DNA of 64,000 nucleotides from Piscicola geometra (Eukaryota; Annelida; Clitellata; Hirudinida; Piscicolidae). Every line of letters begins with the position of its first letter. The first letter of the stretch is position 1. The stretch is from positions 527,001 through 591,000 of the forward strand of contig CALSEQ010000033.1 of NCBI GenBank assembly GCA_943735955.1, read 5' to 3'. Positions 15,080 through 30,900 of this stretch are shown here, piece after piece. The notes under the pieces were generated by a model. It was not told the origin of the DNA, did not search any database, and saw only the letters and a program-made list of their open reading frames with translations. Both the position numbers and the translations under genes were made by a program.

Positions 15080-17034
15080 TGCAATATATGTAAATATGCA
15101 ATATATGTAAATATGCAATATATGTAAATATGCAATAAATGTAAATTTGCAATATATGTAAATATGCAATATATGTAAATATGCAATATATGTAAATATG
15201 CAATAAATGTAAATATGCAATATATGTAAATATGCAATATATGTAAATATGCAATATATGTAAATATGCAATATATGTAAATATGCGAAATATGTAAATA
15301 TGCAATATATGTAAATATGCAATATATGTAACTATGCAATATATGTAAATATGCAATATATGTAAATATGCACTATATTTAAATATGCAATATATGTAAA
15401 TATGCAATATATGTAAATATGCAATATATGTAAATATGCAGTATATCTAAATATGCAATATATGTAAATATGCAATATATGTAAATATGCACTATATTTG
15501 AATATGCAATATATGTAAATATGCAATATATGTAAATATGCAATATATGTAAATATGCAATATATGTAAATATGCAATATATGTAAATATGCAATATATG
15601 TAAATTTGCAATATATGTAAATATGCAATAAATGTAAATATGCAATATATGTAAATATGCAATATATGTAAATATGCAATATATGTAAATATGCAATATA
15701 TGTAAATATGCGAAATATGTAAATATGCAATATATGTAAATATGCAATATATGTAACTATGCAATATATGTAAATATGCAATATATGTAAATATGCACTA
15801 TATTTAAATATGCAATATATGTAAATATGCAATATATGTAAATATGCAATATATGTAAATATGCAGTATATCTAAATATGCAATATATGTAAATATGCAA
15901 TATATGTAAATATGCACTATATTTGAATATGCAATATATGTAAATATGCAATATATGTAAATATGCAATATATGTAAATATGCAATATATGTAAATATGC
16001 AATATATGTAAATATGCAATATATGTAAATTTGCAATATATGTAAATATGCAATATATGTAAATATGCAATATATGTAAATATGCAATATATGTAAATAT
16101 GCAATATATGTAAATATGCAATATATGTAAATATGCAATATATGTAAATATGCAATATATGTAAATATGCAATATATGTAAATATGCAATATATGTAAAT
16201 ATGCAATATATGTAAATATGCAGTATATGTAAATATGCAATATATGTAAATATGCAATATATGTAAATATGCAATATATGTAAATATGCAATATATGTAA
16301 ATATGCAATATATGTAAATATGCAATATATGTAAATATGCAATATATGTAAATATGCAATAAATGTAAATTTGCAATATATGTAAATATGCAATATATGT
16401 AAATATGCAATATATGTAAATATGCAATAAATGTAAATATGCAATATATGTAAATATGCAATATATGTAAATATGCAATATATGTAAATATGCAATATAT
16501 GTAAATATGCGAAATATGTAAATATGCAATATATGTAAATATGCAATATATGTAACTATGCAATATATGTAAATATGCAATATATGTAAATATGCAATAT
16601 ATGTAAATATGCAATATATGTAAATTTGCAATATATGTAAATATGCAATATATGTAAATATGCAATATATGTAAATATGCAATATATGTAAATATGCAAT
16701 ATATGTAAATATGCAATATATGTAAATATGCAATCTATGTAAATATGCAATATATGTAAATATGCAATATATGTAAATATGCAATATATGTAAATATGCA
16801 ATATATGTAAATATGCAATATATGTAAATATGCAATATATGAAAATATGCAATATATGTAAATATGCAATATATGTAAATATGCAATATATGTAAAGATG
16901 CAATATATGTAAATATGCAATATATGTAAATATGCAATAAATGTAAATTTGCAATGTATGTAAATATGCAATATATGTAAATATGCAAAATATGTAAATA
17001 TGCAATATATGTAAATATGCAATATATGTAAATA
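15080..17034. repeat. 1,955-bp duplication, unit 1
   Basis: Unit of 115 monomers. Markers at +1,955: GCAATAAATGTAAATTTGC (15136 and 17091), GCGAAATATG (15285 and 17240), GCAGTATATCTAAAT (15438 and 17393, 15863 and 17818), GCAATCTATG (16730 and 18685), GAAAATATGC (G at 16841 and 18796) and GCAAAATATG (about 16985 and 18940). The two GCAGTATATCTAAAT modules inside the unit are 425 bp (25 monomers) apart, an older nested duplication. Confidence 0.8.
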
Positions 17035-18985
17035 TGCAATATATGTAAATATGCAATATATGTAAATATGCAATATATGTAAATATGCAATAAATGTAAA
17101 TTTGCAATATATGTAAATATGCAATATATGTAAATATGCAATATATGTAAATATGCAATAAATGTAAATATGCAATATATGTAAATATGCAATCTATGTA
17201 AATATGCAATATATGTAAATATGCAATATATGTAAATATGCGAAATATGTAAATATGCAATATATGTAAATATGCAATATATGTAACTATGCAATATATG
17301 TAAATATGCAATATATGTAAATATGCACTATATTTAAATATGCAATATATGTAAATATGCAATATATGTAAATATGCAATATATGTAAATATGCAGTATA
17401 TCTAAATATGCAATATATGTAAATATGCAATATATGTAAATATGCACTATATTTGAATATGCAATATATGTAAATATGCAATATATGTAAATATGCAATA
17501 TATGTAAATATGCAATATATGTAAATATGCAATATATGTAAATATGCAATATATGTAAATTTGCAATATATGTAAATATGCAATAAATGTAAATATGCAA
17601 TATATGTAAATATGCAATATATGTAAATATGCAATATATGTAAATATGCAATATATGTAAATATGCGAAATATGTAAATATGCAATATATGTAAATATGC
17701 AATATATGTAACTATGCAATATATGTAAATATGCAATATATGTAAATATGCACTATATTTAAATATGCAATATATGTAAATATGCAATATATGTAAATAT
17801 GCAATATATGTAAATATGCAGTATATCTAAATATGCAATATATGTAAATATGCAATATATGTAAATATGCACTATATTTGAATATGCAATATATGTAAAT
17901 ATGCAATATATGTAAATATGCAATATATGTAAATATGCAATATATGTAAATATGCAATATATGTAAATATGCAATATATGTAAATTTGCAATATATGTAA
18001 ATATGCAATATATGTAAATATGCAATATATGTAAATATGCAATATATGTAAATATGCAATATATGTAAATATGCAATATATGTAAATATGCAATATATGT
18101 AAATATGCAATATATGTAAATATGCAATATATGTAAATATGCAATATATGTAAATATGCAATATATGTAAATATGCAGTATATGTAAATATGCAATATAT
18201 GTAAATATGCAATATATGTAAATATGCAATATATGTAAATATGCAATATATGTAAATATGCAATATATGTAAATATGCAATATATGTAAATATGCAATAT
18301 ATGTAAATATGCAATAAATGTAAATTTGCAATATATGTAAATATGCAATATATGTAAATATGCAATATATGTAAATATGCAATAAATGTAAATATGCAAT
18401 ATATGTAAATATGCAATATATGTAAATATGCAATATATGTAAATATGCAATATATGTAAATATGCGAAATATGTAAATATGCAATATATGTAAATATGCA
18501 ATATATGTAACTATGCAATATATGTAAATATGCAATATATGTAAATATGCAATATATGTAAATATGCAATATATGTAAATTTGCAATATATGTAAATATG
18601 CAATATATGTAAATATGCAATATATGTAAATATGCAATATATGTAAATATGCAATATATGTAAATATGCAATATATGTAAATATGCAATCTATGTAAATA
18701 TGCAATATATGTAAATATGCAATATATGTAAATATGCAATATATGTAAATATGCAATATATGTAAATATGCAATATATGTAAATATGCAATATATGAAAA
18801 TATGCAATATATGTAAATATGCAATATATGTAAATATGCAATATATGTAAAGATGCAATATATGTAAATATGCAATATATGTAAATATGCAATAAATGTA
18901 AATTTGCAATGTATGTAAATATGCAATATATGTAAATATGCAAAATATGTAAATATGCAATATATGTAAATATGCAATATATGTA
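17035..18985. repeat. 1,955-bp duplication, unit 2
   Basis: Adjacent near-identical copy of the unit at 15,080-17,034. A GCAATCTATG near 17190 is private to this unit. Similarity ends where this copy enters GCGAAACATG (about 18990), which has no counterpart 1,955 bp upstream. Confidence 0.8.
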
Positions 18986-20500
18986 AATATGCGAAACATG
19001 TAAATATGCAATATATGTAAATATGCAATATATGTAACTATGCAATATATGTAAATATGCAATATATGTAAATATGCACTATATTTAAATATGCAATATA
19101 TGTAAATATGCAATATATGTGAATATGCACTATATGTAAATATGCAATATATGTAAATATGCAATATATGTAAATATGCAATATATGTAAATTTGCAATA
19201 TATGTAAATATGCAATATATGTAAATATGCAATATATGTAAAGATGCAATATATGTAAATATGCAATATATGTAAATATGCAATAAATGTAATTTTGCAA
19301 TGTATGTAAATATGCAATATATGTAAATATGCAATATATGTAAATATGCAATAAATGTAAATATGCAATATATGTAAATATGCAATATATGTAAATATTC
19401 AATATATGTGAATAGGCAATATATGTAAATATGCAATCTATGTAAATATGCAATATATGTAAATATGCAATATATGTAAATATGCAATATATGTAAATAT
19501 GCAATATATGTAAATATGCAATATATGTAAATATGCAGTATATGTAAATATGCAATATATGTAAATATGCAATATATGTAAATATGCAATATATGTAAAT
19601 ATGCAATATATGTAAATATGCAATATATGTAAATATGCAATATATGTAAATATGCAAGAAATGTAAATTTGCAATATATGTAAATATGCAATATATGTAA
19701 ATATGCAATATATGTAAATATGCAATAAATGTAAATATGCAATATATGTAAATATGCAATATATGTAAATATGCAATATATGTAAATATGCAATATATGT
19801 AAATATGCGAAATATGTAAATATGCAATATATGTAAATATGCAATATATGTAACTATGCAATATATGTAAATATGCAATATATGTAAATATGCACTATAT
19901 TTAAATATGCAATATATGTAAATATGCAATATATGTAAATATGCAATATATGTAAATATGCAATATATCTAAATATGCAATATATGTAAATATGCAATAT
20001 ATGTAAATATGCACTATATTTAAATATGCAATATATGTAAATATGCAATATATGTAAATATGCAATATATGTAAATATGCAATATATGTAAATATGCAAT
20101 ATATGTAAATATGCAATATATGTAAATTTGCAATATATGTAAATATGCAATATATGTAAATATGCAATATATGTAAATATGCAATATATGTAAATATGCA
20201 ATATATGTAAATATGCAATATATGTAAATATGCAATCTATGTAAATATGCAATATATGTAAATATGCAATATATGTAAATATGCAATATATGTAAATATG
20301 CAATATATGTAAATATGCAATATATGTAAATATGCAATATATGTAAATATGCAATATATGTAAATATGCAATATATGTAAATATGCAATATATGTAAATA
20401 TGCAATATATGTAAATATGCAATATATGAAAATATGCAATATATGTAAATATGCAATATATGTAAATATGCAATATATGTAAAGATGCAATATATGTAAA
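18550..20500. repeat. 2-kb block, copy A (repeated 3,706 bp downstream)
   Basis: Minus-strand frame ends and markers match at +3,706 (218 monomers): 18690 and 22396, 19130 and 22836, 19901 and 23607, 20020 and 23726, 20237 and 23943. Visible markers include GCAATCTATG (18685), GAAAATATGC (18796), TATTCAATATATGTGAATAGG (near 19398 and 23104) and GCAAGAAATG (about 19655 and 23361). Its left end overlaps the 1,955-bp unit, so duplications of different ages are superimposed. Confidence 0.7.
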
Positions 20501-22255
20501 TATGCAATATATGTAAATATGCAATATATGTAAATATGCAATATATGTAAAGATGCAATATATGTAAATATGCAATAAATGTAAATATGCAATATATGTA
20601 AATATGCAATATATGTAAATATGCAATATATGTAAATATGCAATATATGTAAATATGCGAAATATGTAAATATGCAATATATGTAAATATGCAATATATG
20701 TAACTATGCAATATATGTAAATATGCAATATATGTAAATATGCACTATATTTAAATATGCAATATATGTAAATATGCAATATATGTAAATATGCAATATA
20801 TGTAAATATGCAGTATATCTAAATATGCAATATATGTAAATATGCAATATATGTAAATATGCACTATATTTGAATATGCAATATATGTAAATATGCAATA
20901 TATGTAAATATGCAATATATGTAAATATGCAATATATGTAAATATGCAATATATGTAAATATGCAATATATGTAAATTTGCAATATATGTAAATATGCAA
21001 TATATGTAAATATGCAATATATGTAAATATGCAATATATGTAAATATGCAATATATGTAAATATGCAATATATGTAAATATGCAATATATGTAAATATGC
21101 AATATATGTAAATATGCAATATATGTAAATATGCAATATATGTAAATATGCAATATATGTAAATATGCAGTATATGTAAATATGCAATATATGTAAATAT
21201 GCAATATATGTAAATATGCAATATATGTAAATATGCAATATATGTAAATATGCAATATATGTAAATATGCAATATATGTAAATATGCAATAAATGTAAAT
21301 TTGCAATATATGTAAATATGCAATATATGTAAATATGCAATATATGTAAATATGCAATAAATGTAAATATGCAATATATGTAAATATGCAATATATGTAA
21401 ATATGCAATATATGTAAATATGCAATATATGTAAATATGCGAAATATGTAAATATGCAATATATGTAAATATGCAATATATGTAACTATGCAATATATGT
21501 AAATATGCAATATATGTAAATATGCACTATATTTAAATATGCAATATATGTAAATATGCAATATATGTAAATATGCAATATATGTAAATATGCAGTATAT
21601 CAAAATATGCAATATATGTAAATATGCAATATATGTAAATATGCACTATATTTGAATATGCAATATATGTAAATATGCAATATATGTAAATATGCAATAT
21701 ATGTAAATATGCAATATATGTAAATATGCAATATATGTAAATATGCAATATATGTAAATTTGCAATATATGTAAATATGCAATATATGTAAATATGCAAT
21801 ATATGTAAATATGCAATATATGTAAATATGCAATATATGTAAATATGCAATATATGTAAATATGCAATCTATGTAAATATGCAATATATGTAAATATGCA
21901 ATATATGTAAATATGCAATATATGTAAATATGCAATATATGTAAATATGCAATATATGTAAATATGCAATATATGAAAATATGCAATATATGTAAATATG
22001 CAATATATGTAAATATGCAGTATATCTAAATATGCAATAAATGTAAATATGCAATATATGTAAATATGCACTATATTTGAATATGCAATATATGTAAATA
22101 TGCAATATATGTAAATATGCAGTATATCTAAATATGCAATATATGTAAATATGCAATATATGTAAATATGCACTATATTTGAATATGCAATATATGTAAA
22201 TATGCAATATATGTAAATATGCAATATATGTAAATATGCAATATATGTAAATATG
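20501..22255. repeat. Satellite segment related to the 1,955-bp units
   Basis: Satellite only. Its content resembles 17.7-18.7 kb: a 209-codon frame pattern at 17,872-18,501 recurs at 20,864-21,493, a shift of 2,992 bp (176 monomers). GCAGTATATCTAAAT occurs near 20810, 22018 and 22120. A private change gives GCAGTATATCAAAAT near 21592. Confidence 0.6.
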
Positions 22256-23249
22256 CAATATATGTAAATATGCAATATATGTAAATTTGCAATATATGTA
22301 AATATGCAATATATGTAAATATGCAATATATGTAAATATGCAATATATGTAAATATGCAATATATGTAAATATGCAATATATGTAAATATGCAATCTATG
22401 TAAATATGCAATATATGTAAATATGCAATATATGTAAATATGCAATATATGTAAATATGCAATATATGTAAATATGCAATATATGTAAATATGCAATATA
22501 TGAAAATATGCAATATATGTAAATATGCAATATATGTAAATATGCAATATATGTAAAGATGCAATATATGTAAATATGCAATATATGTAAATATGCAATA
22601 AATGTAAATTTGCAATGTATGTAAATATGCAATATATGTAAATATGCAAAATATGTAAATATGCAATATATGTGAATATGCAATATATGTAAATATGCGA
22701 AACATGTAAATATGCAATATATGTAAATATGCAATATATGTAACTATGCAATATATGTAAATATGCAATATATGTAAATATGCACTATATTTAAATATGC
22801 AATATATTTAAATATGCAATATATGTGAATATGCACTATATGTAATTATGCAATATATGTAAATATGCAATATATGTAAATATGCAATATATGTAAATTT
22901 GCAATATATGTAAATATGCAATATATGTAAATATGCAATATATGTAAAGATGCAATATATGTAAATATGCAATATATGTAAATATGCAATAAATGTAATT
23001 TTGCAATGTATGTAAATATGCAATATATGTAAATATGCAATATATGTAAATATGCAATAAATGTAAATATGCAATATATGTAAATATGCAATATATGTAA
23101 ATATTCAATATATGTGAATAGGCAATATATGTAAATATGCAATATATGTAAATATGCAATATATGTAAATATGCAATATATGTAAATATGCAATATATGT
23201 AAATATGCAATATATGTAAATATGCAATATATGTAAATATGCAGTATAT
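22256..23249. repeat. 2-kb block, copy B (left part)
   Basis: Second copy of 18,550-20,500, offset 3,706 bp. Private differences include GTGAATATGC in place of GTAAATATGC near 22673, GCAATATATTTAAAT near 22801 and GTAATTATGC near 22850. Its right part merges into the first 1,530-bp unit. Confidence 0.65.
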
Positions 23250-24779
23250 GTAAATATGCAATATATGTAAATATGCAATATATGTAAATATGCAATATAT
23301 GTAAATATGCAATATATGTAAATATGCAATATATGTAAATATGCAATATATGTAAATATGCAAGAAATGTAAATTTGCAATATATGTAAATATGCAATAT
23401 ATGTAAATATGCAATATATGTAAATATGCAATAAATGTAAATATGCAATATATGTAAATATGCAATATATGTAAATATGCAATATATGTAAATATGCAAT
23501 ATATGTAAATATGCGAAATATGTAAATATGCAATATATGTAAATATGCAATATATGTAACTATGCAATATATGTAAATATGCAATATATGTAAATATGCA
23601 CTATATTTAAATATGCAATATATGTAAATATGCAATATATGTAAATATGCAATATATGTAAATATGCAATATATCTAAATATGCAATATATGTAAATATG
23701 CAATATATGTAAATATGCACTATATTTAAATATGCAATATATGTAAATATGCAATATATGTAAATATGCAATATATGTAAATATGCAATATATGTAAATA
23801 TGCAATATATGTAAATATGCAATATATGTAAATTTGCAATATATGTAAATATGCAATATATGTAAATATGCAATATATGTAAATATGCAATATATGTAAA
23901 TATGCAATATATGTAAATATGCAATATATGTAAATATGCAATCTATGTAAATATGCAATATATGTAAATATGCAATATATGTAAATATGCAATATATGTA
24001 AATATGCAATATATGTAAATATGCAATATATGTAAATATGCAATATATGAAAATATGCAATATATGTAAATATGCAATATATGTAAATATGCAATATATG
24101 TAAAGATGCAATATATGTAAATATGCAATATATGTAAATATGCAATATATGTAAATATGCAATATATGTAAAGATGCAATATATGTAAATATGCAATATA
24201 TGTAAATATGGAATAAATGTAAATTTGCAATGTATGTAAATATGCAATATATGTAAATATGCAAAATATGTAAATATGCAACAAATGTAAATATGCAATA
24301 TATGTAAATATGCAATATATGTAAATATGCAATATATGTAAATATGCAATATATGTAAATATGCAATATATGTAAATATGCACTAGATGTAAACATGCAA
24401 TATATGTAAATATGCAATATATGTAAATATGCAATATATGTAAACATGCAATATATGTAAATATGCAATGTATGTAAATATGCAATATATGTAAATATGC
24501 AATATATGTAAATATGCAATATATGTAAATATGCAATATATGTAAATATGCAATATATGTAAATATGCAATATATGTAAATATGCAATATATGTAAATAT
24601 ACAATATATGTAAATATGCAATATATGTAAATATGCAATATATGTAAATATGCAATATATGTAAATATGCAATATATGTAAATATGCAATATATGTAAAT
24701 ATGCAATATATGTAAATATGCAATATATGTAAATATGCAATATATGTAAATATGCAATATATGTAAAAATGCAATATAT
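23250..24779. repeat. 1,530-bp higher-order unit 1
   Basis: First of three consecutive 90-monomer units. Diagnostic markers at exact +1,530 and +3,060 offsets are CAAGAAATG (23361, 24891, 26421), GCACTATATTTAAAT (about 23599, 25129, 26659), GGAATAAATG (about 24210, 25740, 27270), GCAACAAATG (about 24279, 25809, 27339), GCACTAGATGTAAACATGC (24380, 25910, 27440) and TAAAAATGC (about 24765, 26295, 27825). This unit retains AAATATGC after the AAATTTGC marker near 23845. Confidence 0.85.
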
Positions 24780-26309
24780 GTAAATATGCAATATATGTAA
24801 ATATGCAATATATGTAAATATGCAATATATGTAAATATGCAATATATGTAAATATGCAATATATGTAAATATGCAATATATGTAAATATGCAAGAAATGT
24901 AAATTTGCAATATATGTAAATATGCAATATATGTAAATATGCAATATATGTAAATATGCAATAAATGTAAATATGCAATATATGTAAATATGCAATATAT
25001 GTAAATATGCAATATATGTAAATATGCAATATATGTAAATATGCGAAATATGTAAATATGCAATATATGTAAATATGCAATATATGTAACTATGCAATAT
25101 ATGTAAATATGCAATATATGTAAATATGCACTATATTTAAATATGCAATATATGTAAATATGCAATATATGTAAATATGCAATATATGTAAATATGCAAT
25201 ATATCTAAATATGCAATATATGTAAATATGCAATATATGTAAATATGCACTATATTTAAATATGCAATATATGTAAATATGCAATATATGTAAATATGCA
25301 ATATATGTAAATATGCAATATATGTAAATATGCAATATATGTAAATATGCAATATATGTAAATTTGCAATATATGTAAACATGCAATATATGTAAATATG
25401 CAATATATGTAAATATGCAATATATGTAAATATGCAATATATGTAAATATGCAATATATGTAAATATGCAATCTATGTAAATATGCAATATATGTAAATA
25501 TGCAATATATGTAAATATGCAATATATGTAAATATGCAATATATGTAAATATGCAATATATGTAAATATGCAATATATGAAAATATGCAATATATGTAAA
25601 TATGCAATATATGTAAATATGCAATATATGTAAAGATGCAATATATGTAAATATGCAATATATGTAAATATGCAATATATGTAAATATGCAATATATGTA
25701 AAGATGCAATATATGTAAATATGCAATATATGTAAATATGGAATAAATGTAAATTTGCAATGTATGTAAATATGCAATATATGTAAATATGCAAAATATG
25801 TAAATATGCAACAAATGTAAATATGCAATATATGTAAATATGCAATATATGTAAATATGCAATATATGTAAATATGCAATATATGTAAATATGCAATATA
25901 TGTAAATATGCACTAGATGTAAACATGCAATATATGTAAATATGCAATATATGTAAATATGCAATATATGTAAACATGCAATATATGTAAATATGCAATG
26001 TATGTAAATATGCAATATATGTAAATATGCAATATATGTAAATATGCAATATATGTAAATATGCAATATATGTAAATATGCAATATATGTAAATATGCAA
26101 TATATGTAAATATGCAATATATGTAAATATACAATATATGTAAATATGCAATATATGTAAATATGCAATATATGTAAATATGCAATATATGTAAATATGC
26201 AATATATGTAAATATGCAATATATGTAAATATGCAATATATGTAAATATGCAATATATGTAAATATGCAATATATGTAAATATGCAATATATGTAAAAAT
26301 GCAATATAT
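24780..26309. repeat. 1,530-bp higher-order unit 2
   Basis: Middle unit, near-identical to its neighbours. It carries AAACATGC at about 25380, where unit 1 has AAATATGC. Unit 3 shares this change, so units 2 and 3 descend from a common ancestor after the split from unit 1, or were homogenised by conversion. Confidence 0.85.
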
Positions 26310-27870
26310 GTAAATATGCAATATATGTAAATATGCAATATATGTAAATATGCAATATATGTAAATATGCAATATATGTAAATATGCAATATATGTAAAT
26401 ATGCAATATATGTAAATATGCAAGAAATGTAAATTTGCAATATATGTAAATATGCAATATATGTAAATATGCAATATATGTAAATATGCAATAAATGTAA
26501 ATATGCAATATATGTAAATATGCAATATATGTAAATATGCAATATATGTAAATATGCAATATATGTAAATATGCGAAATATGTAAATATGCAATATATGT
26601 AAATATGCAATATATGTAACTATGCAATATATGTAAATATGCAATATATGTAAATATGCACTATATTTAAATATGCAATATATGTAAATATGCAATATAT
26701 GTAAATATGCAATATATGTAAATATGCAATATATCTAAATATGCAATATATGTAAATATGCAATATATGTAAATATGCACTATATTTAAATATGCAATAT
26801 ATGTAAATATGCAATATATGTAAATATGCAATATATGTAAATATGCAATATATGTAAATATGCAATATATGTAAATATGCAATATATGTAAATTTGCAAT
26901 ATATGTAAACATGCAATATATGTAAATATGCAATATATGTAAATATGCAATATATGTAAATATGCAATATATGTAAATATGCAATATATGTAAATATGCA
27001 ATCTATGTAAATATGCAATACATGTAAATATGCAATATATGTAAATATGCAATATATGTAAATATGCAATATATGTAAATATGCAATATATGTAAATATG
27101 CAATATATGAAAATATGCAATATATGTAAATATGCAATATATGTAAATATGCAATATATGTAAAGATGCAATATATGTAAATATGCAATATATGTAAATA
27201 TGCAATATATGTAAATATGCAATATATGTAAAGATGCAATATATGTAAATATGCAATATATGTAAATATGGAATAAATGTAAATTTGCAATGTATGTAAA
27301 TATGCAATATATGTAAATATGCAAAATATGTAAATATGCAACAAATGTAAATATGCAATATATGTAAATATGCAATATATGTAAATATGCAATATATGTA
27401 AATATGCAATATATGTAAATATGCAATATATGTAAATATGCACTAGATGTAAACATGCAATATATGTAAATATGCAATATATGTAAATATGCAATATATG
27501 TAAACATGCAATATATGTAAATATGCAATGTATGTAAATATGCAATATATGTAAATATGCAATATATGTAAATATGCAATATATGTAAATATGCAATATA
27601 TGTAAATATGCAATATATGTAAATATGCAATATATGTAAATATGCAATATATGTAAATATACAATATATGTAAATATGCAATATATGTAAATATGCAATA
27701 TATGTAAATATGCAATATATGTAAATATGCAATATATGTAAATATGCAATATATGTAAATATGCAATATATGTAAATATGCAATATATGTAAATATGCAA
27801 TATATGTAAATATGCAATATATGTAAAAATGCAATATATGTAAATATGCAATATATGTAAATATGCAATA
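26310..27870. repeat. 1,530-bp higher-order unit 3
   Basis: Third unit. It shares AAACATGC (about 26910) with unit 2 and has private changes such as GCAATACATG near 27016. CAAGAAATG, expected near 27951 for a fourth unit, is absent, so the run stops after three. The GCACTAGATG marker (27440) is found again at 40206, near the end of the 561/612-bp series. Confidence 0.85.
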
Positions 27871-29129
27871 TATGTAATTATGCAATATATGTAAATATGC
27901 AATATATGTAAATATGCAATATATGTAAATATGCAATATATGTAAATATGCAATATATGTAAATATGCAATATATGTAAATATGCAATATATGTGAATAT
28001 GCAATATATGTAAATATACAATATATGTTAATATGCAATATATGTAAATATGCAATATATGTAAATATGCAATCTATGTAAATATGCAATATATGTAAAT
28101 ATGCAATATATGTAAATATGCAATATATGTAAATATGCAATATATGTAAAGATGCAATATATGTAAATATGCAATATATGTAAATATGCAATATATGTAA
28201 AAATGCAATATATGTAAATATGCAATATATGTAAATATGCAATATATGTAAACATGCAATATATGTAAATATGCAATATATGTAAATATGCAATATATGT
28301 AAATATGCAATATATGTAAATATGCACTATATTTAAATATGCAATATATGTAAATATGCAATATATGTAAATATGCAATATATGTAAATATGCAATATAT
28401 GTAAATATGCAATATATGTAAATATGCAATATATGTAAATTTGAATATATGTAAATATGCAATATATGTAAATATGCAATATATGTAAAGATGCAATATA
28501 TGTAAATATGCAATATATGTAAAAATGCAATAAATGTAAATTTGCAATGTATGTAAATATGCAATATATGTAAATATGCAATCTATGTAAATATGCAATA
28601 AATGTAAATATGCAATATATGTAAATATGCAATATATGTAAATATGCAATATATGTAAATATGCAATATATGTAAATATGCAATACATGTAAATATGCAA
28701 TATATGTAAACATGCAATATATGTAAATATGCAATATATGTAAATATGCAATATATGTAAACATGCAATATATGTAAATATGCAATATATGTGAATATGC
28801 AATATATATAAATATGCAATATATGTAAATATGCAATATATGTAAATATGCAAAATATGTAAATATGCAATATATGTAAATATGCAATATATGTGAATAT
28901 GCAATATATGTAAATATGCAATATATGTAAATATGCAATATATGTAACTATGCAATATATGTAAATATGCAATATATGTAAATATGCACTATATTTAAAT
29001 ATGCAATATATGTAAATATGCAATATATGTAAATATGCAATATATGTAAATATGCAATATATGTAAATATGCAATAAATGTAAATATGCAATATATGTAA
29101 ATTTGCAATATATGTAAATATGCAATATA
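27871..29129. repeat. Satellite block, copy A of a 12.8-kb-spaced duplication
   Basis: Ordered markers recur 12,783 bp downstream: GTTAATATGC (28028 and 40811), GCAATCTATG (28069 and 40852) and GCACTATATTTAAAT (28324 and 41107). The 16-bp monomer with TTTGAATATATG recurs at 28443 and 41600, after a gain of 22 monomers in the right copy. Satellite only. Confidence 0.7.
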
Positions 29130-30013
29130 TGTAAATATGCAATATATGTAAAGATGCAATATATGTAAATATGCAATATATGTAAATATGCAATAAATGT
29201 AAATTTGCAATGTATGTAAATATGCAATATATGTAAATATGCAATATATGTAAATATGCAATAAATGTAAATATGCAATATATGTAAATATGCAATATAT
29301 GTAAATATGCAATATATGTAAATATGCAATATATGTAAATATGCAATATATGTAAACATGCAATATATGTAAATATGCAATATATGTTAATATGCAATAT
29401 ATGTAAATATGCAATATATGTAAATATGCACTATATGTAAATATGCAATATATGTAAATATGCAATATATGTAAATATGCAATATATGTAAATATGCAAT
29501 ATATGTAAATATGCAATATATGTAAATATGCAATATATGTAAATATGCAATATATGTAAATATACAATATTTGTTAATATGCAATATATTTAAATATGCA
29601 ATATATGTAAATATGCAATATATGTAAATATGCAATATATGTAAATATGCAATATATGTAAATTTGCAATATATGTAAATATGCAATATATGTAAAGATG
29701 CAACATATGTAAATATGCAATATATGTAAATATGCAATATATGTAAAAATGCAATATATGTAAATATGCAATATATGTAAATATGCAATATATGTAAATA
29801 TGCAATATATGTAAATATGCAATGTATGTAAATATGCAATATATGTAAATATACAATATTTGTTAATATGCAATATATGTAAATATTCAATATATGTAAA
29901 TATGCAATATATGTAAATATGCAATATATGTAAATATGCAATATATGTAAATATGCAATATATGTAAATATGTAATATATGTAAATATGCAATATATGTA
30001 AATATGCAATATA
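29130..30013. repeat. 884-bp duplication, unit 1
   Basis: Unit of 52 monomers. Markers at +884: TAAAGATGC (about 29152 and 30036), TTTGCAATGTATG (about 29205 and 30089), GTTAATATGC (29387 and 30271), GCAATATATTTAAAT (29581 and 30465), TTGTTAATATGC (29863 and 30747), TATTCAATATATG (about 29884 and 30768) and GTAATTATGC (about 30016 and 30900). The segment also matches the 12.2-12.9 kb region about 16,778 bp upstream. Confidence 0.8.
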
Positions 30014-30900
30014 TGTAATTATGCAATATATGTAAAGATGCAATATATGTAAATATGCAATATATGTAAATATGCAATAAATGTAAATTTGCAATGTATG
30101 TAAATATGCAATATATGTAAATATGCAATATATGTAAATATGCAATAAATGTAAATATGCAATATATGTAAATATGCAATATATGTAAATATGCAATATA
30201 TGTAAATATGCAATATATGTAAATATGCAATATATGTAAACATGCAATATATGTAAATATGCAATATATGTTAATATGCAATATATGTAAATATGCAATA
30301 TATGTAAATATGCACTATATGTAAATATGCAATATATGTAAATATGCAATATATGTAAATATGCAATATATGTAAATATGCAATATATGTAAATATGCAA
30401 TATATGTAAATATGCAATATATGTAAATATGCAATATATGTAAATATACAATATTTGTTAATATGCAATATATTTAAATATGCAATATATGTAAATATGC
30501 AATATATGTAAATATGCAATATATGTAAATATGCAATATATGTAAATTTGCAATATATGTAAATATGCAATATATGTAAAGATGCAACATATGTAAATAT
30601 GCAATATATGTAAATATGCAATATATGTAAAAATGCAATATATGTAAATATGCAATATATGTAAATATGCAATATATGTAAATATGCAATATATGTAAAT
30701 ATGCAATGTATGTAAATATGCAATATATGTAAATATACAATATTTGTTAATATGCAATATATGTAAATATTCAATATATGTAAATATGCAATATATGTAA
30801 ATATGCAATATATGTAAATATGCAATATATGTAAATATGCAATATATGTAAATATGTAATATATGTAAATATGCAATATATGTAAATATGCAATATATGT
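30014..30900. repeat. 884-bp duplication, unit 2
   Basis: Adjacent copy of the preceding unit, with all listed markers in the same order. Just beyond it, from about 30,747, the array also continues in register with the 13.2-14.5 kb region at an offset of 17,543 bp. Confidence 0.8.
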
